The notes beneath the pieces are model-generated. The model saw only the letters and a program-made list of their open reading frames with translations, searched no databases and was not told where the DNA came from. Shown here piece by piece: positions 55,523 through 63,877 of a DNA stretch of 64,000 nt; positions within the stretch are counted from its first letter, which is position 1, and each line of letters begins with the position of its first letter. Both the position numbers and the translations under genes were made by a program. The DNA comes from Streptomyces griseoluteus (GTDB lineage Bacteria > Actinomycetota > Actinomycetes > Streptomycetales > Streptomycetaceae): assembly GCF_004784465.1 (NCBI RefSeq), contig NZ_SRRU01000006.1, positions 430,160 to 494,159 of the forward strand, written 5' to 3'.

Positions 55523-55552
55523 GGCCCCGCGGGTGCGCTTGCTCGCGGGGCC
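55523..55552 (+). terminator. Terminator after the S1 protease
   Basis: 9-bp perfect stem (55523-55531 with 55544-55552), 12-nt loop, 18 bp after the stop. Confidence 0.8.
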
Positions 55553-55663
55553 CTCTCGCGTGGTGCCTCTTGCGTCCGCCCGTCCGGAACAAGTTCCATC
55601 CTGCGTGAGTCACCGGGCGGGAAGAGCCGGTGCGCAGAGGAGCCCGTGCAGAGAAGAGGCCGT

Positions 55664-57484
55664 ATGTTCACCACCCGTCCCACCCTCCAGGGCACCTTCG
55701 GCATGGTGTCCAGCACCCACTGGCTGGCCTCGCAGTCGGCCATGGCGGTGCTGGAGGACGGTGGCAACGCCTTCGACGCGGCCGTGGCGGGCGCGTTCGT
55801 GCTGCACGTCGTGGAGCCCCACCTGAACGGCCCGGCGGGCGAGGTGCCCATCCTGCTCGCCCCCGTCGGCGGCCAGGTCCAGGTGCTGTGCGGGCAGGGC
55901 GTCGCCCCGGCGGGCGCCACCGTCGCGCAGTACCGGGGCCTCGGACTGGACCTCGTCCCCGGCACCGGCCCCCTCGCGGCCGCCGTCCCCGGAGCCTTCG
56001 ACGCCTGGCTGCTGCTTCTGCGCGACCACGGAACCAAATCTCTGGACGAGGTGCTGGAATACGCCATCGGATACGCCGAGGACGGCCACCCGCCCGTGGA
56101 GAACGTCACCGCCACGGTGGAGAGCGTGCGGGAACTGTTCGAGACCGAGTGGACCAGCTCGGCCGAGGTGTACCTGCCCGGTGGCCGCGCACCCCGCCCC
56201 GGTGAGCTGCTGCGCAATCCCGCCCTCGCCGCCACCTGGAAGCGGCTGCTGGCCGAGACCGCAGGCGCGGGCGGCCGGGAGGCCCGAATCGACGCCGCCC
56301 GCGCGGTGTGGCGTACGGGCTTCATCGCCGAGGCGCTGCTCCGCCAGTCCCGCCGCCCCACCCTCGACTCCAGCGGCGCCCGGAACACCGGCACCCTCAC
56401 CGAGTCCGACCTCGCGGACTGGACGGCGACCTACGAGGCTCCGGCCACCTACGACTGGAACGGCTGGACCCTCTGCAAGGCGGGCCCCTGGAGCCAGGGC
56501 CCGGCCCTCCTCCAGCAGCTCGCCCTCCTCCCGGCCGACCTCCCGCCGTACGGCAGCCCCGACTACGTCCACCTGCTGATCGAGGGCTGCAAGCTCGCCA
56601 TGGCCGACCGCGAGGCGTGGTACGGCGACGCGGACGAGGTACCCCTCACCGAGCTGCTGTCGGCGGACTACAACACCGGCCGGCGGGACCTGATCGGCGC
56701 CGACGCCTCCTGGGAGCTGCGGCCGGGGAGCCCCGGCGGGCGCACGCCCCGGCTGCCGAGGCTCGCCCACGCGCGCGTGCCGGACGGCGCCATGGGGGTG
56801 GGGGAGCCCACGGTCGCCACGGCGGGGGTGGGAGAGCCCACCGTGGTCGCCGAACCGCGTGTGAGCGCCGACGGCACCACGCGCGGGGACACCTGCCATC
56901 TCGACGTGGTCGACCGCTGGGGCAACATGATCGCCGCCACGCCCAGCGGCGGCTGGCTCCAGTCCAACCCGGTCGTGCCCGAACTGGGCTTCCCGCTCGG
57001 CACCCGGCTCCAGATGACCTGGCTGGAGGAGGGCCTGCCGAACACGCTGACGCCCGGCCGCCGCCCCCGCACGACCCTCTCCCCGTCGCTCGCCCTACGG
57101 GACGGTGTGCCGGTGCTGGCCTTCGGCACGCCCGGCGGTGACCAGCAGGACCAGTGGCAGACGCACTTCTTCCTCGCGGCGGCCCTCAGCGCACCCGTGC
57201 GGGGCGGGCTCGACCTCCAGGGCGCCATCGACGCCCCGAACTGGCACAACGACGGATTCCCCAGTTCCTTCTACCCGCGCGGCTGGCGGGCCGGCAGCGT
57301 GACCGTCGAGTCCCGGATGCCGGAGGAGGTCGTCGCCGGGCTGCGGCGGCGGGGGCACGACGTGACCGTGGGCCCGGCCTGGTCGGAGGGCCGGCTGTGC
57401 GCGGTCGCCCGCGATCCGGCCACCGGGGTGCTGTCCGCCGCCGCCAACCCGCGGGGGATGCAGGGCTACGCGGTGGGCCGCTGA
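55664..57484 (+). CDS. Gamma-glutamyltransferase-family protein, cytoplasmic
   Basis: A 606-residue Ntn-hydrolase of the GGT superfamily without a signal peptide, unlike the secreted copy at 37.1 kb. Motifs: DGGNAFDAAVAGAFVL opening; catalytic Thr in GDTCHLDVVDRWGNM; RRPRTTLSPSLALRDG and FGTPGGDQQDQWQTHF. Just before the Thr is a short internal repeat (GVGEPTV twice). ATG 55664 was preferred (AAGAGG 6-7 bp upstream); GTG 55646 is an alternative. Known members include glutathione hydrolases and cephalosporin acylases; substrate unknown. Confidence 0.88.
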   Translation: MFTTRPTLQGTFGMVSSTHWLASQSAMAVLEDGGNAFDAAVAGAFVLHVVEPHLNGPAGEVPILLAPVGGQVQVLCGQGVAPAGATVAQYRGLGLDLVPGTGPLAAAVPGAFDAWLLLLRDHGTKSLDEVLEYAIGYAEDGHPPVENVTATVESVRELFETEWTSSAEVYLPGGRAPRPGELLRNPALAATWKRLLAETAGAGGREARIDAARAVWRTGFIAEALLRQSRRPTLDSSGARNTGTLTESDLADWTATYEAPATYDWNGWTLCKAGPWSQGPALLQQLALLPADLPPYGSPDYVHLLIEGCKLAMADREAWYGDADEVPLTELLSADYNTGRRDLIGADASWELRPGSPGGRTPRLPRLAHARVPDGAMGVGEPTVATAGVGEPTVVAEPRVSADGTTRGDTCHLDVVDRWGNMIAATPSGGWLQSNPVVPELGFPLGTRLQMTWLEEGLPNTLTPGRRPRTTLSPSLALRDGVPVLAFGTPGGDQQDQWQTHFFLAAALSAPVRGGLDLQGAIDAPNWHNDGFPSSFYPRGWRAGSVTVESRMPEEVVAGLRRRGHDVTVGPAWSEGRLCAVARDPATGVLSAAANPRGMQGYAVGR

Positions 57485-57570
57485 GCGGTCCCGGCCTGGC
57501 CGAGCGGCCCGGCCGGGAGGTTATCCACAGCCGGGAGGGGGATATCGCCGGCCCGTGGTCTCATGGAGAC

Positions 57571-58413
57571 ATGATCCACGACACCGGAACCATCGAGGAG
57601 TTTCTCGCCCACCACTCCGCCGACGTGGAAGAGGCGATCCGCAAGGCCGCGGCCACCGAGATCCTGCCCCGCTTCCGCCGCCTGGCCGAGCACGAGGTGG
57701 ACCAGAAGAGCGGGCCGCACGACCTGGTGACCGACGCCGACCGGCTGGCCGAGCGGCGCCTCACCGAGGAGCTGAGCGCCCTGCTGCCCGGCTCGGTCGT
57801 GGTCGGCGAGGAGGCGGTGCACGCGAACCCGGCGACGTACGAGGCCATCCGGGGCGAGGCACCGGTGTGGATCATCGACCCGGTCGACGGCACCCGCCAG
57901 TTCGTGCACGGCAACGACGGCTTCTGCACCCTGGTCGCGCTCGCCCACCGGGGCACCGTGCTGGCCTCCTGGACGTACGCGCCGGTCCGCGACCAGTTCG
58001 CCACCGCCGTGCGCGGCGAGGGCGCCTTCCTGGACGGGGAGCGGCTCTTCGCCGGGCCGCCCGGACCGGGCCGGGACCTCAAGGTCGCCGTCTCGCACCC
58101 GGACTACACCACCGAGGACCAGAAGCGCGCGCTGCGGGCCCTGTGGACCGACGGGGTCGCCCCGCGCTCCTGCGGCTCGGCGGGCCTGGAGTACCTGGCC
58201 ATCGCGCGGGGCGAGACCGACGCCGTGGCGTTCTCCTGGGAAGCCGCCTGGGACCACGCGGCGGGCCTGCTGCTGGTGGAGGAGGCGGGCGGCGCCCACC
58301 GCACGCTCACCGGCGAGCCGTTCCGGATAACCGGGGGCAACGCACTGCCGTTCACCGCCGCCCGCGACGCCGCCACGGCCCGCCGTGTGGGGGAGCTGCT
58401 GCGCACGGGGTGA
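57571..58413 (+). CDS. Inositol monophosphatase-family phosphatase
   Basis: A 280-residue Mg-dependent phosphatase. Motifs: GEEAV (first metal Glu), WIIDPVDGTRQFV (the signature DPxDGT) and AWDHAAG (third metal Asp). Family members hydrolyse inositol phosphates, histidinol phosphate (HisN) or fructose-1,6-bisphosphate. ATG 57571 begins the fold; upstream ATG 57563 is out of frame. The neighbouring genes do not reveal the substrate. Confidence 0.9.
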   Translation: MIHDTGTIEEFLAHHSADVEEAIRKAAATEILPRFRRLAEHEVDQKSGPHDLVTDADRLAERRLTEELSALLPGSVVVGEEAVHANPATYEAIRGEAPVWIIDPVDGTRQFVHGNDGFCTLVALAHRGTVLASWTYAPVRDQFATAVRGEGAFLDGERLFAGPPGPGRDLKVAVSHPDYTTEDQKRALRALWTDGVAPRSCGSAGLEYLAIARGETDAVAFSWEAAWDHAAGLLLVEEAGGAHRTLTGEPFRITGGNALPFTAARDAATARRVGELLRTG

Positions 58414-58491
58414 GATGAGCGGCCGGGGCCGGTGAGAGTGCCCCGGCCTATGCTGATCGGAGTTGCCATCGGCTGACGAGGGGGTCGGAAG

Positions 58492-59910
58492 GTGCCGTCG
58501 ATGCTGGACGCGGTCGTGGTGGGGGCGGGGCCGAACGGGCTGACCGCCGCCGTGGAGCTGGCCCGCCGGGGCTTCTCCGTGGCCGTCTTCGAGGCGCGCT
58601 CCACCGTGGGCGGCGGCGCCCGCACCGAGGAACTCACGCTGCCCGGCTTCCGGCACGACCCCTGCTCGGCCGCGCATCCCCTGGGCGTCAACTCGCCCGC
58701 GTTCCGCGCGATGCCGCTGGAGCGGTACGGGCTGCGGTGGCTGCACCCCGAGCTGCCCATGGCCCACCCGTTCCTGGACGGCAGCGCGGCGGTGCTGGCC
58801 CGCTCGGTCGCGGAGACGGCCGCGTCCTTCGGCCCGCGCGACGCGGGCGCGTACCGCAGGCTGATCACACCGTTCCTGCAGCGCTGGGACACCCTGCTGC
58901 GGGACTTCATGTCCCTGCCGCTGACCGCGCTGCCGCGCGACCCGGTCACCCTGGCTCGCTTCGGGCTGGCCGGCCTGCCGCCCGCGACGGCACTGATGAG
59001 CCGCTTCCACGACGAGCGCTTCAAGGCCCTCTTCTCCGGCCTGGTCGCCCACACGATCGCCCCGCTGAGCGGATTCGCCACCAGCGCGATCGGCCTGGTC
59101 TTCGCACTCGCCGCACACGCGCGGGGCTGGCCGGTACCGCTGGGCGGCTCCCAGTCGATCCCGGACGCGCTGACGGCGTACCTGATCGACCTCGGCGGCA
59201 CGGTGCACACCGACTACGAGGTCAAGCGGCTGGACGACCTCCCGCCGGCCCGCGCCTACGTCTTCGACACCTCACCCACGGCACTGGCCCGCATCGCAGG
59301 CTTCGGCAACCACTACGACGGCTACCGCTACGGCCCCAGCGTCTTCAAGATCGACTACGCCCTGGACGGCCCAGTCCCGTGGACCGCCCCCGAGGCCCGC
59401 GTAGCCGGCACGGTCCAGTTGGGCGCGAACCGCGCCGAGATCGACCGCGCCCTGCGTGCCGCGTCCCGCGAGAACCGCGCCCCCGACCCACCGTTCCTGA
59501 TAACGGTGCAGCCCAGCGTGGCCGACCCCACCCGGGCGCCCGAGGGCAAGCAGGTCTTCTGGGTCTACGGCCACGTCCCCAACAACTGGCAGGGCGACCT
59601 GACGGACGCGATAGAACGCCAACTGGAGCGCTTCGCACCGGGTTTCCGCGACCGAGTCCTGGCCCGGGCCACGGCAGGGCCGCCCGAGCTGGCCGCCCGC
59701 AACGCCAACTACATCGGCGGCGACATCGCCTGCGGCGCGGTGGACGGCCTCCAACTCCTGCTGCGCCCCCGCCCCACCCTGTTCCCGTACCGCACCCCCC
59801 ACCCCGCCGTCTTCCTCTGCTCCTCCGCGACTCCCCCCGGCGCCGGGGTACACGGCATGCCGGGCCACAACGCGGCCAAGTACGTCTGGAGAAGGCTGAG
59901 GCAACGATGA
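58492..59910 (+). CDS. FAD-dependent NAD(P)-linked oxidoreductase, phytoene-desaturase-like
   Basis: A 472-residue flavoprotein. The dinucleotide fold is VVVGAGPNGLTAAVELARRGFSVAVFEA (GxGxxG with distal Glu). GGGARTEELTLPGFRHDPCSAAHPLGV follows, matching the carotenoid/phytoene-desaturase superfamily. The C-terminal FLCSSATPPGAGVHGMPGHNAA binds the FAD ribityl. Start is GTG 58492 or ATG 58501. The stop overlaps the ATG of the macrodomain gene. No carotenoid genes are adjacent, so the reaction is unknown. Confidence 0.87.
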   Translation: MPSMLDAVVVGAGPNGLTAAVELARRGFSVAVFEARSTVGGGARTEELTLPGFRHDPCSAAHPLGVNSPAFRAMPLERYGLRWLHPELPMAHPFLDGSAAVLARSVAETAASFGPRDAGAYRRLITPFLQRWDTLLRDFMSLPLTALPRDPVTLARFGLAGLPPATALMSRFHDERFKALFSGLVAHTIAPLSGFATSAIGLVFALAAHARGWPVPLGGSQSIPDALTAYLIDLGGTVHTDYEVKRLDDLPPARAYVFDTSPTALARIAGFGNHYDGYRYGPSVFKIDYALDGPVPWTAPEARVAGTVQLGANRAEIDRALRAASRENRAPDPPFLITVQPSVADPTRAPEGKQVFWVYGHVPNNWQGDLTDAIERQLERFAPGFRDRVLARATAGPPELAARNANYIGGDIACGAVDGLQLLLRPRPTLFPYRTPHPAVFLCSSATPPGAGVHGMPGHNAAKYVWRRLRQR

Positions 59911-60416
59911 CCACGATCACCCTCGTCCAGGGCGACATCACCGAACAGCGCGTCGACGCGATCGTCAACGCGGCCAACTCGTCCCTGCTGGGCGGGGGAG
60001 GGGTGGACGGAGCGATCCACCGCCGCGGCGGCCCCGCGATCCTCGCCGCCTGCCGCGACCTCCGCGCCTCCCACTACGGCGGCGGCCTCCCCACGGGCGA
60101 GGCGGTCGCCACGACGGCGGGGGATCTCCCGGCGGAGTGGGTCATCCACACGGTGGGTCCCGTGTGGCAGGGTCCCGGCTCCGATCCGGCCCTGCTGGCG
60201 TCCTGCTACCGGGAGTCGCTGCGGGTGGCCGATGAGGTGGGGGCACGGACGGTCGCGTTCCCAGCGATCTCCACGGGGGTGTACCGGTGGCCGGTGGAGG
60301 AGGCGGCGCGGGTCGCTGTGGAGGCCGTACGGGCGGCCGATACGGGGGTGGAGGAGGTGCGGTTCGTGTTGTTCGACGGGGGGACGTTGGGGGTGTTTGA
60401 GGGGGTGGTGGGGTGA
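59907..60416 (+). CDS. Macrodomain protein, O-acetyl-ADP-ribose deacetylase-like
   Basis: A 169-residue ADP-ribose-binding protein. Signature: QGDITEQRVDAIVNAANSSLLGGGGVDGAIHRRGG, with the NAAN Asn and GGGGVDGAIH loop; AISTGVYRWP is the second loop. Family members remove ADP-ribose or O-acetyl groups. It overlaps the oxidoreductase by ATGA, so it is translated with it. The last 60 codons have unusually G-rich third positions, a change in composition before the accessory patch. Confidence 0.93.
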   Translation: MTTITLVQGDITEQRVDAIVNAANSSLLGGGGVDGAIHRRGGPAILAACRDLRASHYGGGLPTGEAVATTAGDLPAEWVIHTVGPVWQGPGSDPALLASCYRESLRVADEVGARTVAFPAISTGVYRWPVEEAARVAVEAVRAADTGVEEVRFVLFDGGTLGVFEGVVG

Positions 60417-60555
60417 GGGGGGTTGGCGTGGCTGAGGGGGCAAGCGCTTAGAAGGCGCCTGGTGTGATCACTGGCGCACCCCGTCTGACCTGGCGTTGTC
60501 CGCTAGCTGAGCGTAAATCTTCGGCGCCTTCGACAGGCTTTCGCCGGGCTGGTCG

Positions 60556-60942
60556 TCAGACAGCGGAGCATCCTCCACGGTCGGTGCGGGTGAGTACCGA
60601 ACCCAGCGGAGCCAAGTCATCGGCCTCCCTGACAGTGCAGGGGAGCGGAACTTCCTTGAGTCTGCCTTCATGCAGCATCCAGAGCCCGAAGCAGTCGTCG
60701 TCCTGGTCTCGCAGCAGGACCTGAACGGACTGGGGGAAGGGCCAGGGCATCTGCTCCAAATGAGGCAGAAGTCCCGTCCAGTTGCGTCGCCAGAAGTCGA
60801 TGGCCCATGCGTCCATGCCGGGGATGGGCTCAAAGCACTGGTGCCACTCCCGATGCGCATCGGGCCTGGTGAGAGGCTCCATCACCTCTTGGGCTCCGAG
60901 AGCGATGACTATGACTTCGCAATCTCTGCTCATGCGCGCCAT
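60556..60942 (-). CDS. Hypothetical protein, 128 residues
   Basis: A small cytoplasmic protein with a strand-rich start (VIVIALGAQEVMEPL), several Trp and acidic residues (HREWHQCFEPIPGMDAWAIDFWRRNWTG) and DQDDDCFGLWMLHEGRLKEV. Not recognised. It looks protein-like, but codon use is less GC-biased than its neighbours, consistent with acquisition. Start ATG 60942 or 60933; no ribosome site. Confidence 0.65.
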   Translation of the reverse strand: MARMSRDCEVIVIALGAQEVMEPLTRPDAHREWHQCFEPIPGMDAWAIDFWRRNWTGLLPHLEQMPWPFPQSVQVLLRDQDDDCFGLWMLHEGRLKEVPLPCTVREADDLAPLGSVLTRTDRGGCSAV

Positions 60943-61027
60943 GATCGGGTTCGTACTCTGGAGAGGTCAACGTCCGCCCGCCTACAAGTGGCACTCCCAG
61001 GCGGCTGGCTCGCTGCCGATTGCCTGG

Positions 61028-61369
61028 CTAATGGTTGATCGGAATCTCGTAGACGATCTCGCAGTGCGCGGCGGGCACGACGATGTCTGCCGTCTCCACG
61101 GGGCGCCCGTGGTCGCTGTAATACGTCCGCCGGATGTGCGTGACGAGCGCGGCCTTCTGGATGCCCAGGAGCGATGCCTCCTCGGCGGTCGCCTGCCTGG
61201 GGTCCGGTTGCTCCACGGCGTGGCTGACGGTGACACCGATAGCGGCCATGCGGTTGACGACGCCTGCCCCGGCGTGTGGCCCTCCTTCGGGGAGGACGAC
61301 GAGAGTGCCGGCAGTGAACGAACGCGGCCTACTGGTCGAGCGCCGGGACCGGGTGGCGTAAGGCAGCAC
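61028..61369 (-). pseudogene. GntR/UTRA regulator remnant (effector domain only)
   Basis: Starts MLPYATRSRRS and then LVVLPEGGPHAGAGVVNRMAAIG, the UTRA region of a HutC-type regulator, through RRTYYSDHGRPVETADIVVPAAHCEIVYEIPI at the end. The N-terminal winged helix is missing: upstream sequence is unrelated. The truncation would leave no DNA binding. Its source may be a complete copy elsewhere in the genome. Confidence 0.7.
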
Positions 61370-61465
61370 TCGGCCTGCCGGGCGGCCTCCGAACGCCCGC
61401 CGCGCCGAAGCCGAAGGGTAGGGTCCGTGGCGACAGCCAAGGCTCGGGGAAGGGCAGGAGCTGGG

Positions 61466-61945
61466 GTGGGCGCGTCATCGTGGCAGTACATCGAGCCGTA
61501 TGCCGGAGATGTCGCGGCGGCCTTGGCCACCGTGCGACAGCGCGAGTTCGAAAGGCTCTTCGTCCACGGAACCCACTGGGACAAGTTCCAGCGCGCAGGC
61601 CCACCGTTCACCTCTGTGGACGACCTCGATGCCCTGTGGGAAGACGAGGCCTTCGGCAGCGAGGGAACACACACGATCATCGGCGTGTGGGAGGTGATCG
61701 ACGCCGAGGCGTACGACGATTCCCACACCGTGCGCCCCCTGTCGGACGACGAATCCCGCGAGATCTTCGAAACCTCGGAGCCGACCCGAGGAGATTTCGA
61801 ACGAGCCCAGGAGCGCTACGACGCACGGCACCCGGGCTCGGAGGGACTATGGGACATGCCGCGTTGGTCAGCGTGGTGCAGGCCGTTGAAGGACGCCGAT
61901 GGGGCGAATCCCGTGATCGCCTTTTGGGGCAGGTCTGGCGACTGA
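61466..61945 (+). CDS. Hypothetical protein, 159 residues
   Basis: A cytoplasmic acidic protein with a globular profile and many aromatics: SWQYIEPYAGDVAAALATVRQ, LDALWEDEAFGSEGTHTIIGVWEV and DMPRWSAWCRPLKDADG. GTG 61466 has AGGAG 5 bp upstream and is preferred to GTG 61427. I do not recognise the family. It lies convergent with the SLATT gene. Confidence 0.75.
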   Translation: MGASSWQYIEPYAGDVAAALATVRQREFERLFVHGTHWDKFQRAGPPFTSVDDLDALWEDEAFGSEGTHTIIGVWEVIDAEAYDDSHTVRPLSDDESREIFETSEPTRGDFERAQERYDARHPGSEGLWDMPRWSAWCRPLKDADGANPVIAFWGRSGD

Positions 61946-62091
61946 CGGCCATGGCTTGATCCATAGATCTTGGCTATTACTCCGTGCGGGCTGCTTGAGG
62001 CTTGCGCACTGCCTTGAACAGGCATTCGACGCACTGTCTTCCAGGGGTCGCAGTCAGCCGTGGATGTCAGGGCCCAGCAGGGCTTGCGGAT

Positions 62092-62634
62092 CTACTGAAG
62101 CTCTCGCCGCGCACCTGGGATACCAGGTGGCGTTTGGACATCAGCGTTTACCTGGCCGCCCAAGGTCATGACGTTCAGGGTCGCAGAATTCTCGTTGGCG
62201 ATCGCGCTCTCTACGCGGGCGACTAAGGTCGTGAATGCTTCATTCTCCGAGAGTCCTGAATAGGGCCCCACCTTGGTCTCGAAGTAGATCCTTTCATGGC
62301 CTAGGAGCTGTTCAGTCGATCTGTAGTTCTTCCACTGCTCACGGTAGCGGTAGACGCTTTCCAGCGAGACAGAGCCGACAACGATCAGGCTCAGTACCGT
62401 GGCGGTAAGCTTCGCGAAGGACAGGTCGAGGTTGACTAACACGGGAACCAATGCTCCTCCTACGACGGAGATCGTCCTCATCCGGAGGTGCATCGCCTTG
62501 GTCTTGACGGCCTTCCTGTCGTACCACTCCTGGTACTGCGTCAGTCTTCCCTCTACGTAGTCCTGCGCCTCGACCACGGGCCGGGAAGCTGTGGGGGGAG
62601 CTTCGACTGACTGTCCGTCATCCGCTGCTGGCAT
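62092..62634 (-). CDS. DUF4231 (SLATT) two-transmembrane protein
   Basis: A 180-residue membrane protein. A basic helical N-terminus (EWYDRKAVKTKAMHLRMRT) leads to two adjacent transmembrane helices (ISVVGGALVPVLVNLDL and LTATVLSLIVVGSVSL) and then a long amphipathic segment (YRYREQWKNYRSTEQLLGHERIYF). This is the SLATT/DUF4231 layout. SLATT domains are found with SMODS nucleotidyltransferases and SLOG sensors as predicted pore effectors in defence systems. No such partner is adjacent, so its role here is unproven. Confidence 0.7.
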   Translation of the reverse strand: MPAADDGQSVEAPPTASRPVVEAQDYVEGRLTQYQEWYDRKAVKTKAMHLRMRTISVVGGALVPVLVNLDLSFAKLTATVLSLIVVGSVSLESVYRYREQWKNYRSTEQLLGHERIYFETKVGPYSGLSENEAFTTLVARVESAIANENSATLNVMTLGGQVNADVQTPPGIPGARRELQ

Positions 62635-62914
62635 GCGTGGTAGTACATCGGTGGCGAGACGGCACCGTCAACCCGCCACAATCCCCGTCACCACTGCCTG
62701 GAAGATCGCCCATGCGGACGTGGCCCGAGCCGGTGAGCGGCTAAGACTGCCCTGCCTGGCGAATGGCCACGCGCACGCTTTTCCAAGTCTGGGGGTCATG
62801 GCGCTCACCTTCAGGGGGACGAGGTGTTGACTGGTGAGAGGCTGCCACGCATGCAGCTCATACCGGGCCGTCTGGCTTGCGTGGCGTTCGCATACTCCGG
62901 AGAGGGTCGAACCC

Positions 62915-63877
62915 ATGAAGGCGATCAGCTACAGCCGGTACGGCGGCCCCGAGGTGCTGGAGTACGGCGAGGTCCGCGATCCCAAGGTCGGACCCGACAC
63001 GGTTTTGGTGAAGGTGCGGGCCGCGGCGGTGAACCCCGTCGACTGGAAGTGCCGCGAGGGCCACCTGGACAGCATTCTCGACGCCGTCTTCCCGGTGGTC
63101 ACGGGCTGGGACGTCTCCGGGGTGGTGGTGCAGCCGGGCGCCTCGGTCACCGAGTTCGCCGTCGGCGACGAGGTCATCGGCTACGTGCGCGAGGACTTCC
63201 TCTCCCGGGGCACCTTCGCCGAGTACGTGGCCGCCCCCGTGCGCACGCTGGCCCGCAAGCCGCGCAACCTCTCCTTCGAGGAGGCGGCCGGGCTGCCGCT
63301 CGCCGGGCTCGCCGCCTTCCAGGCGCTGACCAAGGTGATGGAGGTCAAGGCGGGCGAGACCGTGCTCGTGCACGCCGCCGCGGGCGGGGTCGGCTCGATC
63401 GCCGTCCAGCTCGCCGCGCACCTGGGCGCCCGGGTCATCGGTACGGCGAGCGAGTACAACCACGACTACCTGCGCTCGCTCGGCGCCGAACCGGTGACGT
63501 ACGGAGAGGGACTGGCCGAACGGGTCCAGGAGCTCGCGCCCGAGGGCCTGGACGCCACGTTGGACACGATCGGCGGCCAGACCATGAAGACCTCGGCGGA
63601 CCTGCTGACGCCGGAGGGCCGCCAGGTCTCCATCGCCGACCCGGAGGTGGTCCGCTACGGCGGCCTGTACTACTTCGTCCGCCCCGACCCCCACGACCTG
63701 ACACGACTGTCCGAGCTGGCCGACGAGGGCGTGGTGTCCGTGCACGTGTCGCAGACGTTCCCGCTGGAGCGAGCGGCGGAAGCGCAGCGGCTGAACCAGG
63801 AGGGGCGGACCCGGGGCAAGATCGTGGTGAAGTTGGACCGGCCCGAACCCGCCCCCGACTACGAGAGCGCCCTCTAA
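62915..63877 (+). CDS. NADP-dependent quinone-oxidoreductase-type dehydrogenase (MDR)
   Basis: A 320-residue medium-chain dehydrogenase/reductase. MKAISYSRYGGPEVLEY start, GTFAEYVAAPVRTLARKP and GLPLAGLAAFQAL; cofactor loop VLVHAAAGGVGSIAVQLA. Zinc-binding residues of classical alcohol dehydrogenase are not obvious, so it is of the zinc-free quinone oxidoreductase kind. GGAGAGGG lies 8 bp before the ATG. It sits at the edge of the accessory patch. Probably reduces quinones or enones. Confidence 0.9.
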   Translation: MKAISYSRYGGPEVLEYGEVRDPKVGPDTVLVKVRAAAVNPVDWKCREGHLDSILDAVFPVVTGWDVSGVVVQPGASVTEFAVGDEVIGYVREDFLSRGTFAEYVAAPVRTLARKPRNLSFEEAAGLPLAGLAAFQALTKVMEVKAGETVLVHAAAGGVGSIAVQLAAHLGARVIGTASEYNHDYLRSLGAEPVTYGEGLAERVQELAPEGLDATLDTIGGQTMKTSADLLTPEGRQVSIADPEVVRYGGLYYFVRPDPHDLTRLSELADEGVVSVHVSQTFPLERAAEAQRLNQEGRTRGKIVVKLDRPEPAPDYESAL

